Below are positions 1-7,983 of a DNA stretch of 64,000 nucleotides, one piece after another. The translations under genes and the position numbers were made by a program. How positions within the stretch are numbered: the stretch's first letter is position 1; every line of letters begins with the position of its first letter. The notes beneath the pieces are model-generated. The model searched no databases. It had not been told where the DNA came from and saw only the letters and a program-made list of their open reading frames with translations. The stretch covers positions 124,001-188,000 of the forward strand of contig CAWGGV010000002.1 of NCBI GenBank assembly GCA_963822255.1, read 5' to 3'. The stretch is from UBA7803 sp963822255 (GTDB lineage: Bacteria; Pseudomonadota; Gammaproteobacteria; Pseudomonadales; Azotimanducaceae).

Positions 1-751
1 TCTCGTTGCCCCAGCGCTCGAAAGCCCGGTAGGACTTCACGAACGCGTCGTTCCAGATCTGCTCCCACGCGCGGATGCGGCCGGCCGATCTCTGCGCCGG
101 GCGCAGCATGTCGAACGACGCCTGAATCACGTCTTTGGGAACGATGCCCAGCGTGTCGACGAGCCGATCCACGTCGAAATGTTTCTCGTCGGACCAGATG
201 CGGGTCAGCCCCATCTCGGCCCAGTTCACCGGCGTGGTGAGGCAGGCGAGGTTCTTCAGCGGCCCGTCGGGATGGGTGGCAGCGTAGATGAGCGACAGCA
301 CCCCGCCCATGCAGTATCCGACGATGGAGACGTCCGGCTCGCCGCTGTCGCGCTGTACCTCGCGGATGCAGGTGGGGATGAAATCCTGCGTGTAGGTCGT
401 CAGGTCGAGGCGGCGTTCCTCCGGAGTGGGCGGCTCCCAGTCGATGACGTAGACGTCGAGGCCGTTCCTCAGCAGGTATTCCACCATGCTCTGGCCGGGC
501 GCCAGGTCGAACACGTAGGCCTTGTTGGTGGTGGCCATGACCAGCAGCACCGGAACCCGATACACCTCGTCCGCCTGGGGCAGGTAGTGATAGAGCTGCA
601 GGGTGCCGCGGTGGTAGATGAGCTCCTTGGGCGTGAGGCCCACCGCCGGCGCCGGCGAGGTGACGAATTCCAGCCCCTTGATGCTGCGCTGGATGGCCTG
701 GTCGACGATGTCGGCCGCCCGGGCGGCGGCGCCGGTGCTCTGTGCGCTCAT
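1..751 (-). CDS. phaC: Class III poly(3-hydroxyalkanoate) synthase catalytic subunit PhaC, partial
   Basis: This gene polymerises (R)-3-hydroxyacyl-CoA into storage polyester at the granule surface. It is read on the minus strand from ATG at 751 and runs off the left edge, giving 250 residues. The alpha/beta-hydrolase fold is visible, and the lipase-like box GYCMGG places the nucleophilic Cys at about residue 147, as in PHA synthases. The early block that begins LTPKELIY fits class III PhaC, which needs a PhaE partner. Its ATG overlaps the stop of the upstream PhaE-like gene by 4 bases (ATGA), so translation is probably coupled. The C-terminal Asp and His of the triad lie outside the window. 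The family assignment is firm; class III rests on the sequence style and the neighbour. Confidence 0.88.
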   Translation of the reverse strand, partial: MSAQSTGAAARAADIVDQAIQRSIKGLEFVTSPAPAVGLTPKELIYHRGTLQLYHYLPQADEVYRVPVLLVMATTNKAYVFDLAPGQSMVEYLLRNGLDVYVIDWEPPTPEERRLDLTTYTQDFIPTCIREVQRDSGEPDVSIVGYCMGGVLSLIYAATHPDGPLKNLACLTTPVNWAEMGLTRIWSDEKHFDVDRLVDTLGIVPKDVIQASFDMLRPAQRSAGRIRAWEQIWNDAFVKSYRAFERWGNE

Positions 752-1134
752 GAGCCGTCCTCCGCACTGGGTGGCCTGCGCGTGCGCGGCGGACCTTTGC
801 GGGCCGGCGCTGCCGGCTGCACACCGGAGGCGCGAGCCACCTCCTCGAGGCGCTGCTCCACCCGGGCGAGCCGCCTGTCCACCTCGTGGACCGCCTGGCC
901 GACCCGCAGCACGTCCTCGCGGCTCGGCAGGTTCAGGGCGGCGAGATTGCGCGACATGACGTCGGCGAACGCCTTCTGCATGCCCAGATGCAGGTTCTGC
1001 AACTGGTTCATGTTGCGGCTGAAGTCGTCGGTGCCCATGAAGCGATTGGCCAGCGCGTCGAAACCGCGCTCCCATTCCGTGAGGAGCTGCCGAAACCGCT
1101 CCATCGGGTCGCCGGATTCCGTTCGTTCGGTCAT
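748..1134 (-). CDS. Short PhaE-like PHA synthase accessory subunit
   Basis: A 128-residue, helix-rich, charged protein encoded directly upstream of and overlapping phaC. The block around MSRNLAALNLPSREDV, followed by a heptad-like stretch rich in Arg, Leu and Glu, resembles the C-terminal part of PhaE, which forms the active class III synthase with PhaC. The tail is basic and Pro-rich, like the DNA- or granule-binding tails of phasin-type proteins. I chose ATG 1134 because a purine-rich GGGG lies 6-9 bases upstream; a longer in-frame start at 1164 has no such support. Classical PhaE is about 350 residues, so this is a reduced version. It could also be described as a PhaM/phasin-like activator. 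Confidence 0.7.
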   Translation of the reverse strand: MTERTESGDPMERFRQLLTEWERGFDALANRFMGTDDFSRNMNQLQNLHLGMQKAFADVMSRNLAALNLPSREDVLRVGQAVHEVDRRLARVEQRLEEVARASGVQPAAPARKGPPRTRRPPSAEDGS

Positions 1135-1328
1135 GACTACCCCGTCTGATGCCACCCGCTCCAATTCGCCACATTACTCCGGAGTGCCCGCGTCTTCAAA
1201 GATCCTGGTGAGGTGTCGCGACGGCGAGGGTGGTACCGTTCCTGCAGCCCGGGAACGCCGGCGCGGCCATGCTGCTGCGGCATTCGCGAACGACCAGAGC
1301 AAACAACGACGAGAGAAAAGAGGTGCTT

Positions 1329-1904
1329 ATGCGCTCGAGACTTGAAAGCTGGATCCTCGCCGTGACGGCAGCGCTGGTGCTGACCGGTTGCGCCAGTGCG
1401 CCGCGCGTCGACGTGGCGCGCTCGCCCGAGGCGCACTTCGACCGCTACCGGACGTTCTCCTTCTATCAGCCGCTGGGAACCGACCGGCAGGAAGGCACCG
1501 GCACCATCCTCAGCCAGACACTCAAACGATCGGCACGGGCGGAGCTCGAACAGCGCGGATACACCTACGTGACGGACAATGCCGATCTCGAGGTGAACTT
1601 CTTCATCGAGACCCGGCAGGTGCTGCACGGGGTGCAGCGGCCGGGGTTCGGCATCAGCTACGGCATGTTCCACCATAACTACGGTGTCTGGTCCGGTTAC
1701 GACACCACCGAGCTCCATCAGTACACGGAAGGGACGCTGCACGTGGACGTGATCGACGCCGACGCCAATCAGCTGGTGTGGGAAGCCGTGGCAGTGTCGA
1801 GTCAGCCGGACGACAATTTCGCATTCGAGCCGGGCAAGGCGGAGCAGGCCGTACGGCGGGTGTTCGCGGATTTTCCCCGCCAATCGGCGCCGCCCGGCTC
1901 CTGA
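1329..1904 (+). CDS. DUF4136 lipoprotein
   Basis: A 191-residue predicted outer-membrane or periplasmic lipoprotein. The N-terminus has a basic start, a hydrophobic segment and the lipobox LTGC at about residues 15-18. The mature part matches the DUF4136 pattern, with FDRYRTFSFYQP near the start and a conserved DVIDADANQLVWEA block later. The start at 1329 is chosen because AGAGGTG sits just upstream and it alone gives a proper signal peptide. The gene is monocistronic and converges on the P450 gene. The family has no established function; no pathway is inferred. Confidence 0.85.
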   Translation: MRSRLESWILAVTAALVLTGCASAPRVDVARSPEAHFDRYRTFSFYQPLGTDRQEGTGTILSQTLKRSARAELEQRGYTYVTDNADLEVNFFIETRQVLHGVQRPGFGISYGMFHHNYGVWSGYDTTELHQYTEGTLHVDVIDADANQLVWEAVAVSSQPDDNFAFEPGKAEQAVRRVFADFPRQSAPPGS

Positions 1905-1940
1905 CGGCCCCGGCACCCCGGCTTGCCGCCTGGGCGAGGC

Positions 1941-3224
1941 TCAGGCAGCGGCCGTCGCGGCCGCGTAGCGCAGCCGCATGTGTTTGATGCTGTTCAGGAA
2001 GTTGGTTCGGATGCGGCGCACGTCGCCTTCCACCTCGAAGCTCGGATAGCGGGCCAGCAGCTCCTCGAGCAGGACGGTGAGCTGGATCTCGGCCAGGCGC
2101 CAGCCGATGCACAGGTGCTGACCGTAGCCGAAGGACAGGTGACGGGGCCCCGGCCGAGACACGTCGAAGGTGAAGGGATCGTCCCACTTGCTTTCATCGC
2201 GGTTGCCCGACAGGTACCACAGAGCCAGCTTGTCTCCCGCTCTGATGGTGACGTCGCCGAGCTGGTAGTCGGCGAGGGCGGTGCGCCGCATATAGATCAC
2301 CGGATGCACCCAGCGGATGATCTCGTTCACCGCGGCGGGAATGAGGCCCGGGTTCTCCAGCAGCGTCCGCCGCTGCTCAGGATGCTGGGACAGGGCCAGC
2401 ACCCCGCCGGAGATGGAATTGCGGGTGGTTTCGTTGCCGGCCACCACCAACAGCACGAAGGCCGACAGGTAGTCGGCGACGCTCATGGGCTCGCCGTCCA
2501 CCTGGGTGTTGGCCAGCAGGCTGATCAGGTCGTTGCCGGGCTCCCGCATCCGCGCCTCGCGAAGCTGCAGGGCGTAGCCGGCGAGCTCCATGAATGCCGC
2601 GAGGGTCTGTTCCCGGGAGGTGGCCACGTCCGGGTCGTCGCCGCCGATGATGAGGTTCGACCAGTGGAACAGCTTGTGACGATCCTCCTGAGGCACGTCG
2701 AACAGCTCGGCCAGCATCTGGATCGGCAGCTCGGCAGCCACCTCGGAGACGAACTCGCACTGGTCGCGGCCGGCCAGGCCCTCGAGGATCACCCGGGCGC
2801 GCTCGCGGATCCGCGGCACCAGCGCGTCCAGGCTCTGCGGGGTGAAGCCGGGCGCCACCATACGGCGGTGCTGAGTATGTCCCGGCGGGTCCATGGTGAT
2901 CATGCTGCGCCCGCCTTCGAACGCCGAGAGCTCCGCCGGCTCCCCATCGGCGCTGCGGCCTTCCCGGTTCCGAATCATCTCCGGGCTCGGCAGGGTGATG
3001 CCGCCGTGGCGCGCGTCGGAGCTGAAGACCTTCGGCAGCTTCGAGATCCGCTGGATGTCGTCGTAGCGGGTGATCGACCAGAATCCGGGACCGCCCCACG
3101 GCTCCGGGCACCACGCCACCGGCTCCTCGGCCCGGAGGCGAGTGAACAGCCGGTGGGCCGCAGCGGGATCCTGAAAGACGTCGGGGAAGGAGAGGGAGAG
3201 CCTCTCGGCGTCGGATAACGGCAT
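1941..3224 (-). CDS. Cytochrome P450
   Basis: A 427-residue soluble bacterial P450, which inserts one O2-derived oxygen into a lipophilic substrate using electrons from a ferredoxin or flavodoxin. Visible signatures are the I-helix oxygen-binding AGNETT (about residue 270), the K-helix ExxR in NEIIRW, and the heme-thiolate loop FGYGQHLCIGWRLAE near residue 365, which supplies the axial Cys. The segment DPPGHTQHRRMVAPGFTP is the usual C-helix block. The sequence is closest in style to the CYP125/CYP142/CYP153 soluble oxidases of sterol or alkane users, but the substrate cannot be read from sequence. No ferredoxin gene is adjacent. Confidence 0.93.
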   Translation of the reverse strand: MPLSDAERLSLSFPDVFQDPAAAHRLFTRLRAEEPVAWCPEPWGGPGFWSITRYDDIQRISKLPKVFSSDARHGGITLPSPEMIRNREGRSADGEPAELSAFEGGRSMITMDPPGHTQHRRMVAPGFTPQSLDALVPRIRERARVILEGLAGRDQCEFVSEVAAELPIQMLAELFDVPQEDRHKLFHWSNLIIGGDDPDVATSREQTLAAFMELAGYALQLREARMREPGNDLISLLANTQVDGEPMSVADYLSAFVLLVVAGNETTRNSISGGVLALSQHPEQRRTLLENPGLIPAAVNEIIRWVHPVIYMRRTALADYQLGDVTIRAGDKLALWYLSGNRDESKWDDPFTFDVSRPGPRHLSFGYGQHLCIGWRLAEIQLTVLLEELLARYPSFEVEGDVRRIRTNFLNSIKHMRLRYAAATAAA

Positions 3225-3323
3225 GGCGAGGTCCCGGACCGGATGAATCCTCCGGAGTCTATGGCCGCCGGGCGGCCAGAGCCAGTGCCGCGTGTGCGGC
3301 CGAATGCGCGGTGCCGCACACTC

Positions 3324-3716
3324 TCAGGCAGCCACGGCTTCGATCCGTGCCACCAGCGCGGTGATGCGTTCGCTCCAGGCCTGCTCGAACGCCGCGCTCC
3401 AGTCGCTGCCGAGATGCTCGCGCACGGTGTCGCGCACCGCTTCCAGGAGGGGCAGGAACATCTGCGGGGTCGTGCCGTAGGATCGGTGAGAGCCCACCTC
3501 GAACTTCAGGTAGTCGCGCTCGATGTCGTCCGGCCGGGTCATGAGCAACAGCAGCACGTCCTGCATCATCCGGCCCACCATGAACTCGTCCATGTGGCTC
3601 ATGAGGGCAGCGGCTTGCGGCGCCCGGGCAGCGAACCGCCGGTAAATCTCCGGGGCGATGTCGCCGGCGCGCTCGGCCACGTGCTCGAGTGAGGTCACCA
3701 CGTCGTCACAGGGCAT
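3324..3716 (-). CDS. Globin-family heme protein
   Basis: A 130-residue single-domain globin-like protein. The E/F-helix region with GSHRSYGTTPQMF supplies the likely proximal His near residue 78, followed by the G/H-helix pattern LLEAVRDTVREHLG. Such small bacterial globins bind O2 or NO. The gene lies directly downstream of the nitric oxide reductase on the same strand, 72 bases away, which suggests a role in NO handling or sensing. There is no FAD/NAD reductase domain, so it is not a full flavohemoglobin. The role is inferred from context. Confidence 0.75.
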   Translation of the reverse strand: MPCDDVVTSLEHVAERAGDIAPEIYRRFAARAPQAAALMSHMDEFMVGRMMQDVLLLLMTRPDDIERDYLKFEVGSHRSYGTTPQMFLPLLEAVRDTVREHLGSDWSAAFEQAWSERITALVARIEAVAA

Positions 3717-3743
3717 TGCAGATCTCCGATTGCAGTAGACGAA

Positions 3744-3778
3744 CGGCCGGCCCTGGGCGGACCGGCCGATGATCGGCC
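3744..3778 (-). terminator. GC-rich hairpins after norZ
   Basis: The gap between the norZ stop and the globin gene holds two overlapping inverted repeats: CGGCCGG/CCGGCCG (3744-3750 with 3762-3768) and GGCCGAT/ATCGGCC (3764-3770 with 3772-3778). No T-run follows, so it may act as an attenuator or an RNA-stabilising structure rather than a classical terminator. Confidence 0.3.
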
Positions 3779-3788
3779 AGCCGCCCGC

Positions 3789-6056
3789 TCAGCCGGCAGG
3801 CATGCCGAGCGGCTCCGGCACCGGTTCGGGGGCGCTGCGCCACGTCCTGAATGCAAACCACGCCAGAAACAGCGCCCCACTGGCAAAGATCACGTCGCCG
3901 GGAACCCGCATCCACACCAGCGCCTGCATGATGGGGGAATGCACGATCGCGGGCGAGCGAGCGTACCACAGGCCGTGGGTGATGCTGGCCCACGCCTGGT
4001 AGAGGCCCGCCGGCAGGAGCGAACCGAACACCATGGCGGCGAGCCCCACGTTCAGTGCCCAGAAGGTCGGCGATAGCAGCCGATCGTTCCACCCGCGGTC
4101 CGCCGTCAGGCCGCGCAGGCAGAACAGCATGAGGCCGATGCCGAGCAGACCGTACACACCGAACAGCGCCGCATGACCGTGTGTCGGGGTGGTGTTGAGC
4201 CCCTGCACGTAGTAGAGCGAGATCGGCGGATTGATCATGAAGCCGAGCACGCCGGCGCCGATCAGGTTCCAGAACGCGACGCCGACGAAGAACAGGATCG
4301 GCCACCGGTAACGCTGCACCCACGGCGCTGCTCTGGTCATCCGGTAGTTGTCGAAGGCCTCGAAGCCGATGAGCGCCAGCGGCACCACCTCCAGCGCCGA
4401 GAACATGGCGCCGACGGCGATCACCGACGTGGGCGTGCCGGTGAAGTACAGATGGTGCAGGGTGCCGAGGATGCCGCCCAGCAGAAAGACGATGGTGGAG
4501 AACAGGACCGCGCCGGTGGCGACGGACGCCCGCAGCAGGCCCAGCCTGAAGAACAACAGCGCGATCACTGCGGTGGCGAACACCTCGAAGAAGCCTTCGA
4601 CCCACAGATGCACGACCCACCAGCGCCAGTACTCCACCATGGCGAGGTGGGTGTGCTGACCCCACGTGAGGCCGGCGCCGTAGAACAGGCCGATGGCCAC
4701 CGTGGAGAGGAAGACCAGGCCGACGAGCGGCCGCTGCTCGCCCGGCTGGCGGAGCGCCGGCCACAGGGCGCGGCCGACCAGGGTCAGCCAGATCATGAGC
4801 CCCGCGAACAGCAGGATCTGCCAGAACCGTCCCAGGTCGACGTACTCGTAGCCCTGGTGGCCGAAGTAGAAGTTGGTGCCGAGACTGAAGTACTGCTGCA
4901 CACCCAGCCATTCGCCGGCCATGGAGCCAACCACCACCAGCAGCAGGGCGCCGTAGAGCACGTTCACCCCGAGCTTCTGGAACCGCGGCTCGTGGCCCGA
5001 CAGGGCCGGGGCGATGTACAGCCCGGTGGCGAGCCAGGCCGTGGCGATCCAGAAGATGCCGAGCTGAGTATGCCAGGTGCGGGTGATCGCGTACGGGAGG
5101 ATCTCCGAGATGTTGAGGCCGTAGAACTGCTGGCCTTCCACCGCGTAGTGGGCGGTCACGGCGCCCAGCCCGATCTGGGCCAGGAAGAGGGCGATGACGG
5201 TGTAGAAGTACTTGCGGGTAGCGCGCATGGAGGGCGTCGGCGAGAGACCCGCCAGTGGATCGCGGCTCGGAGGCGTGGGCGCCTCGTGTTCGCGCGTGGC
5301 CGTGTAGTACCACAGCAGTCCGCCGATGCCGGCGATGAGCAGCAGCACGCTGCCGAGCGACCACAGCGCGGTGCCGGTGGTCGGCACGTTGCCCACCAGC
5401 GGCTCGTGGGGCCAGTTGTTGGTGTAGGTGACGTCGCTGCCGGGACGGTCAGTCACCGCTGCCCAGGCGGTCCAGAAGAAGAACGCCCCGAGCACTTGCC
5501 GGTGCTCCCGGTCGGGCACCGGGTTCTCCGCCATGGCGTACTGCTCGCGCAGCGCGGCGAGATCGGGATCGTTGCCGAACAGCGCCGTGTAGTGCCCGGC
5601 GGTGCTGCGAATGGCGGCAGCGCGGTCGGCGCTCACCCGGATGGTGTCGGTATCGGCGTCGTAGGTGTTGCGGCGCATCTCCCGCTGAAGGCGCGAGCGC
5701 AGGGCAGCCTGGTCGTCCGGGCCGAGCTCGGCGTAGGAGGCGTGCGCCTGCTCGTCCGCCCAGCGGTCCAGCAGGGCCGTCGATTCGCGGTGCAGCCAGT
5801 CCGCGCTCCAGTCCGGCGCCACATAGGCGCCGTGGCCCCAGATGGAGCCGAGCTCGTGGCCGCCCGTGGTCTGCCAGACCGCTCTGCCCCGGTCGATGTC
5901 GTCGCGGCTGAAAAGCACCTCGCCGGCGGGTGTCACGACCGAGCCGGGCACGGGCGGGGCCTGACGGTAGATGTCGCTGCCGATCAGGCCCAGCGCGCCG
6001 AAGGAAACGACGAAGAGCACCGCGAGAGTGCGCCACAGTCTTCGAGTGTCTTTCAT
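3789..6056 (-). CDS. norZ: Quinol-dependent nitric oxide reductase (qNOR)
   Basis: A 755-residue integral membrane protein that reduces 2 NO to N2O with quinol as electron donor. The length and the periplasmic N-terminal extension (about residues 30-220) before the heme-copper-oxidase-like bundle are those of single-subunit qNOR, not cytochrome-c-dependent NorB. Visible features are the helix with TRTWHTQLGIFW carrying a heme His, the helix WWVVHLWVEGFFEVF with active-site His and Glu positions, HHLYFTGTP, and HGHAALFGVYG. About 14 membrane segments are predicted by eye. ATG 6056 is preferred to 6062 or 6092 because AGGA lies about 9 bases upstream. It diverges from nsrR, with operator-like sequences between them, so NO-induced derepression is likely. 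Confidence 0.93.
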   Translation of the reverse strand: MKDTRRLWRTLAVLFVVSFGALGLIGSDIYRQAPPVPGSVVTPAGEVLFSRDDIDRGRAVWQTTGGHELGSIWGHGAYVAPDWSADWLHRESTALLDRWADEQAHASYAELGPDDQAALRSRLQREMRRNTYDADTDTIRVSADRAAAIRSTAGHYTALFGNDPDLAALREQYAMAENPVPDREHRQVLGAFFFWTAWAAVTDRPGSDVTYTNNWPHEPLVGNVPTTGTALWSLGSVLLLIAGIGGLLWYYTATREHEAPTPPSRDPLAGLSPTPSMRATRKYFYTVIALFLAQIGLGAVTAHYAVEGQQFYGLNISEILPYAITRTWHTQLGIFWIATAWLATGLYIAPALSGHEPRFQKLGVNVLYGALLLVVVGSMAGEWLGVQQYFSLGTNFYFGHQGYEYVDLGRFWQILLFAGLMIWLTLVGRALWPALRQPGEQRPLVGLVFLSTVAIGLFYGAGLTWGQHTHLAMVEYWRWWVVHLWVEGFFEVFATAVIALLFFRLGLLRASVATGAVLFSTIVFLLGGILGTLHHLYFTGTPTSVIAVGAMFSALEVVPLALIGFEAFDNYRMTRAAPWVQRYRWPILFFVGVAFWNLIGAGVLGFMINPPISLYYVQGLNTTPTHGHAALFGVYGLLGIGLMLFCLRGLTADRGWNDRLLSPTFWALNVGLAAMVFGSLLPAGLYQAWASITHGLWYARSPAIVHSPIMQALVWMRVPGDVIFASGALFLAWFAFRTWRSAPEPVPEPLGMPAG

Positions 6057-6083
6057 AGCCATTCGTCCTGGGCTGAAAACTTG

Positions 6084-6106
6084 AACATTCACGTAAAATA
6101 TTACTT
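6084..6106 (-). promoter_or_regulatory. Degenerate NsrR-like site upstream of norZ
   Basis: Read on the minus strand, these 23 bases match about 16 positions of the NsrR consensus AAGATGYA-N7-TRCATCTT and keep the AT-rich centre. They lie 28-50 bases upstream of the norZ start, where repression would block RNA polymerase. The match is much weaker than that of the site at 6226-6248, so this call is tentative. Confidence 0.35.
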
Positions 6107-6225
6107 ATTAACCCGCAGGTGTCGAAGGCCTTTTGCTCAAATTACGTGGAATTGCGTATCTTTCGAAGGCATTCCTTAGGGACATCGGCCTGCCAGTCGC
6201 CGGTCATCGCATCTGGCATTCTGAT

Positions 6226-6248
6226 AAGATTCAAAACATATGAATCTT
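6226..6248. promoter_or_regulatory. NsrR operator
   Basis: A perfect inverted repeat AAGATTCA-N7-TGAATCTT, extended to 10-base arms (6224-6233 and 6241-6250). The 8+7+8 geometry and the AAGAT/ATCTT arms match the known NsrR operator. It ends 17 bases before the nsrR start codon, so it likely autoregulates nsrR, and it may also affect norZ, which starts 170 bases away on the other strand. Confidence 0.75.
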
Positions 6249-6267
6249 ATAGCAGGACGACTGGGCG

Positions 6268-6750
6268 ATGCGTCTGACCCGCTACACGGATTACAGCCTG
6301 CGTGTGCTCATTTATCTGGCGGCCCATCCGGAGGGTTTCGGCACGGTGCAGGCCATTGCCGATGCTTATGACATATCCCGCCACCACCTCATGAAAGTGG
6401 TCCAGGAGCTGGGCCGCCGCGGCTACGTCGATACCGTGCGCGGCAGGGGAGGCGGCTTGCGTCTGCGTCTGTCGCCGGAGCGGATCAACATCGGTCGGGT
6501 CGTCCGCGATATGGAGAACGACCTGGCTCTGGTGGAATGCTTCGGTCCGGACAACCGCTGCGTCATCACTCCGGCGTGCAGCTTGAAGAACCTGCTGGCA
6601 GATGCCATGCGGGCGTTCATGGCTGTGCTGGACCGCCACACGCTGGCCGATCTGCTCGACGACCCCGCGCCGTTGCGGCGATTGCTCGACATCCGCCAGG
6701 TGACGGATCTACGTGATTCCGCGGATGGGAACTCCGGCGCACCCGCGTAG
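6268..6750 (+). CDS. nsrR: Rrf2-family nitric-oxide-sensing repressor NsrR
   Basis: A 160-residue transcription factor. The N-terminal winged helix (MRLTRYTDYSLRVLIYLA, recognition helix around SRHHLMKVVQELG, wing RGRGGGLRL) is characteristic of Rrf2 proteins. The three Cys of the [4Fe-4S] or [2Fe-2S] ligand set are present in ECFGPDNRCVITPAC (about residues 91-105) with NsrR spacing. NO damages the cluster and releases the repressor from DNA. The gene is divergent from norZ, and the operator at 6226-6248 lies just upstream, so both function and autoregulation are well supported. Confidence 0.93.
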   Translation: MRLTRYTDYSLRVLIYLAAHPEGFGTVQAIADAYDISRHHLMKVVQELGRRGYVDTVRGRGGGLRLRLSPERINIGRVVRDMENDLALVECFGPDNRCVITPACSLKNLLADAMRAFMAVLDRHTLADLLDDPAPLRRLLDIRQVTDLRDSADGNSGAPA

Positions 6751-6788
6751 CCTTGGAGGAAAGTCGATCCCAACGTTGAGGCGCATCC

Positions 6789-7982
6789 ATGGAATTCGCA
6801 ATATCCGAAGAGGCACGCATCGTCGAGGACCAGCTCCAGAGGATGCTGAACGACGACATCATTCCGGCCGAAGCGCGCTATGCCGAAGAGGCCGGATCGA
6901 CGCCGGACGGCGAAGACCCTCCGGTCATGAAGGGGCTGCGCGCCAAGGCCCGCGAGCTCGGCCTGTGGAACCTGTTCCTGCCGGACCAGGAATGGGGCGC
7001 CGGGCTCTCCAACCACGACTATTCGATCCTCTGCGAGCAGATGGGCCGCTCGCCCATTGCCTCCCGTGTGTTCAACTGTCAAGCGCCGGACACGGGCAAT
7101 GCGGAGATCCTGGCGGAGTTCGGCAGCGCCGCACAGAAAGATCGCTGGCTGAAGCCGCTGCTGGACGGCGAGATCCGTTCGTGCTTCTCCATGACCGAGC
7201 CGGAAGTCTCCGGTGCGGATCCCACCGGCCTGCGGACGCTCGCTAAGCGAGACGGGGACGAGTGGGTAATCAATGGCCACAAGTGGTTCACTTCGGGTGC
7301 GGTCGGGGCTGCATTCGCCATCGTGATGGTGGTCACGAATCCGAAGGGCGCGCCCCACGAGCGGGCATCCATGATCGTCGTCCCCACGGACGCGCCCGGC
7401 TTCAACCTGATCCGCTCGGTGCCGGTCATGGGGCACGCCGGCGGCGGCGGTCACTGCGAGATCCGCTACGAAGACTGTCGGGTGCCGGCCGACAACCTGC
7501 TGGGCCCCGAGAACGGTGGCTTCATGATCGCTCAGGCGCGGCTGGGCCCCGGCCGTATCCACCACTGCATGCGCGCCATCGGCATGGCCGAGCGTGGCTT
7601 CGAGATCATGTGCCGGCACGCCAACAACCGGGACATCGCCGGGGTGAAGCTGGCCGACAAGCAGATCGTCCAGGACTGGATCGCCACCTCGCGGATGGAG
7701 ATCGATCAGGCCCGACTGCTGACCCAGTACGCCGCCTGGAAGATGGACAAGGCGGGTAAGCGCGAAGCCCGTCAGGAGCTGTCGATGGTCAAGGTGGTGG
7801 TGCCGAACATGATGATGGCGGTGCTCGACCGGGCGATTCAGTCCATGGGTGCGCTGGGCGTGTCCGACGACACGCCGGTGGCTGCTATGTGGCGCAACGG
7901 CCGCGCCCTCAGAATCGCCGACGGCCCGGACGAGGCGCACAAGATGGTGATCGCCCGGCGCGAGCTGAAGCGCTTCGCCTGA
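6789..7982 (+). CDS. Acyl-CoA dehydrogenase
   Basis: A 397-residue FAD enzyme that introduces a 2,3 double bond into an acyl-CoA thioester and passes electrons to ETF. The three-domain order is intact: N-terminal helices, a middle beta domain with CFSMTEPEVSGADP (FAD/substrate contacts) and INGHKWFTSGA, and a C-terminal helical domain ending ADGPDEAHKMVIARRELKR. The DGPDEAHK block is typical of the ACAD10/11-like group used for long or branched chains. GAGG lies 7 bases upstream of ATG 6789. The gene follows nsrR on the same strand but is probably independent. Substrate unknown. Confidence 0.93.
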   Translation: MEFAISEEARIVEDQLQRMLNDDIIPAEARYAEEAGSTPDGEDPPVMKGLRAKARELGLWNLFLPDQEWGAGLSNHDYSILCEQMGRSPIASRVFNCQAPDTGNAEILAEFGSAAQKDRWLKPLLDGEIRSCFSMTEPEVSGADPTGLRTLAKRDGDEWVINGHKWFTSGAVGAAFAIVMVVTNPKGAPHERASMIVVPTDAPGFNLIRSVPVMGHAGGGGHCEIRYEDCRVPADNLLGPENGGFMIAQARLGPGRIHHCMRAIGMAERGFEIMCRHANNRDIAGVKLADKQIVQDWIATSRMEIDQARLLTQYAAWKMDKAGKREARQELSMVKVVVPNMMMAVLDRAIQSMGALGVSDDTPVAAMWRNGRALRIADGPDEAHKMVIARRELKRFA

Positions 7983-7983
7983 A

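Noticed and set aside
1923..3218. A 431-codon frame antisense to the P450 gene
   Set aside because: The P450 signatures on the minus strand are complete, and the plus-strand product has no family features.
4173..6179. A 668-codon open frame antisense to norZ
   Set aside because: Its residue composition (His-, Gln-, Arg-, Glu- and Gly-rich, no domain) is what GC-rich antisense frames give; norZ on the other strand is unmistakable.
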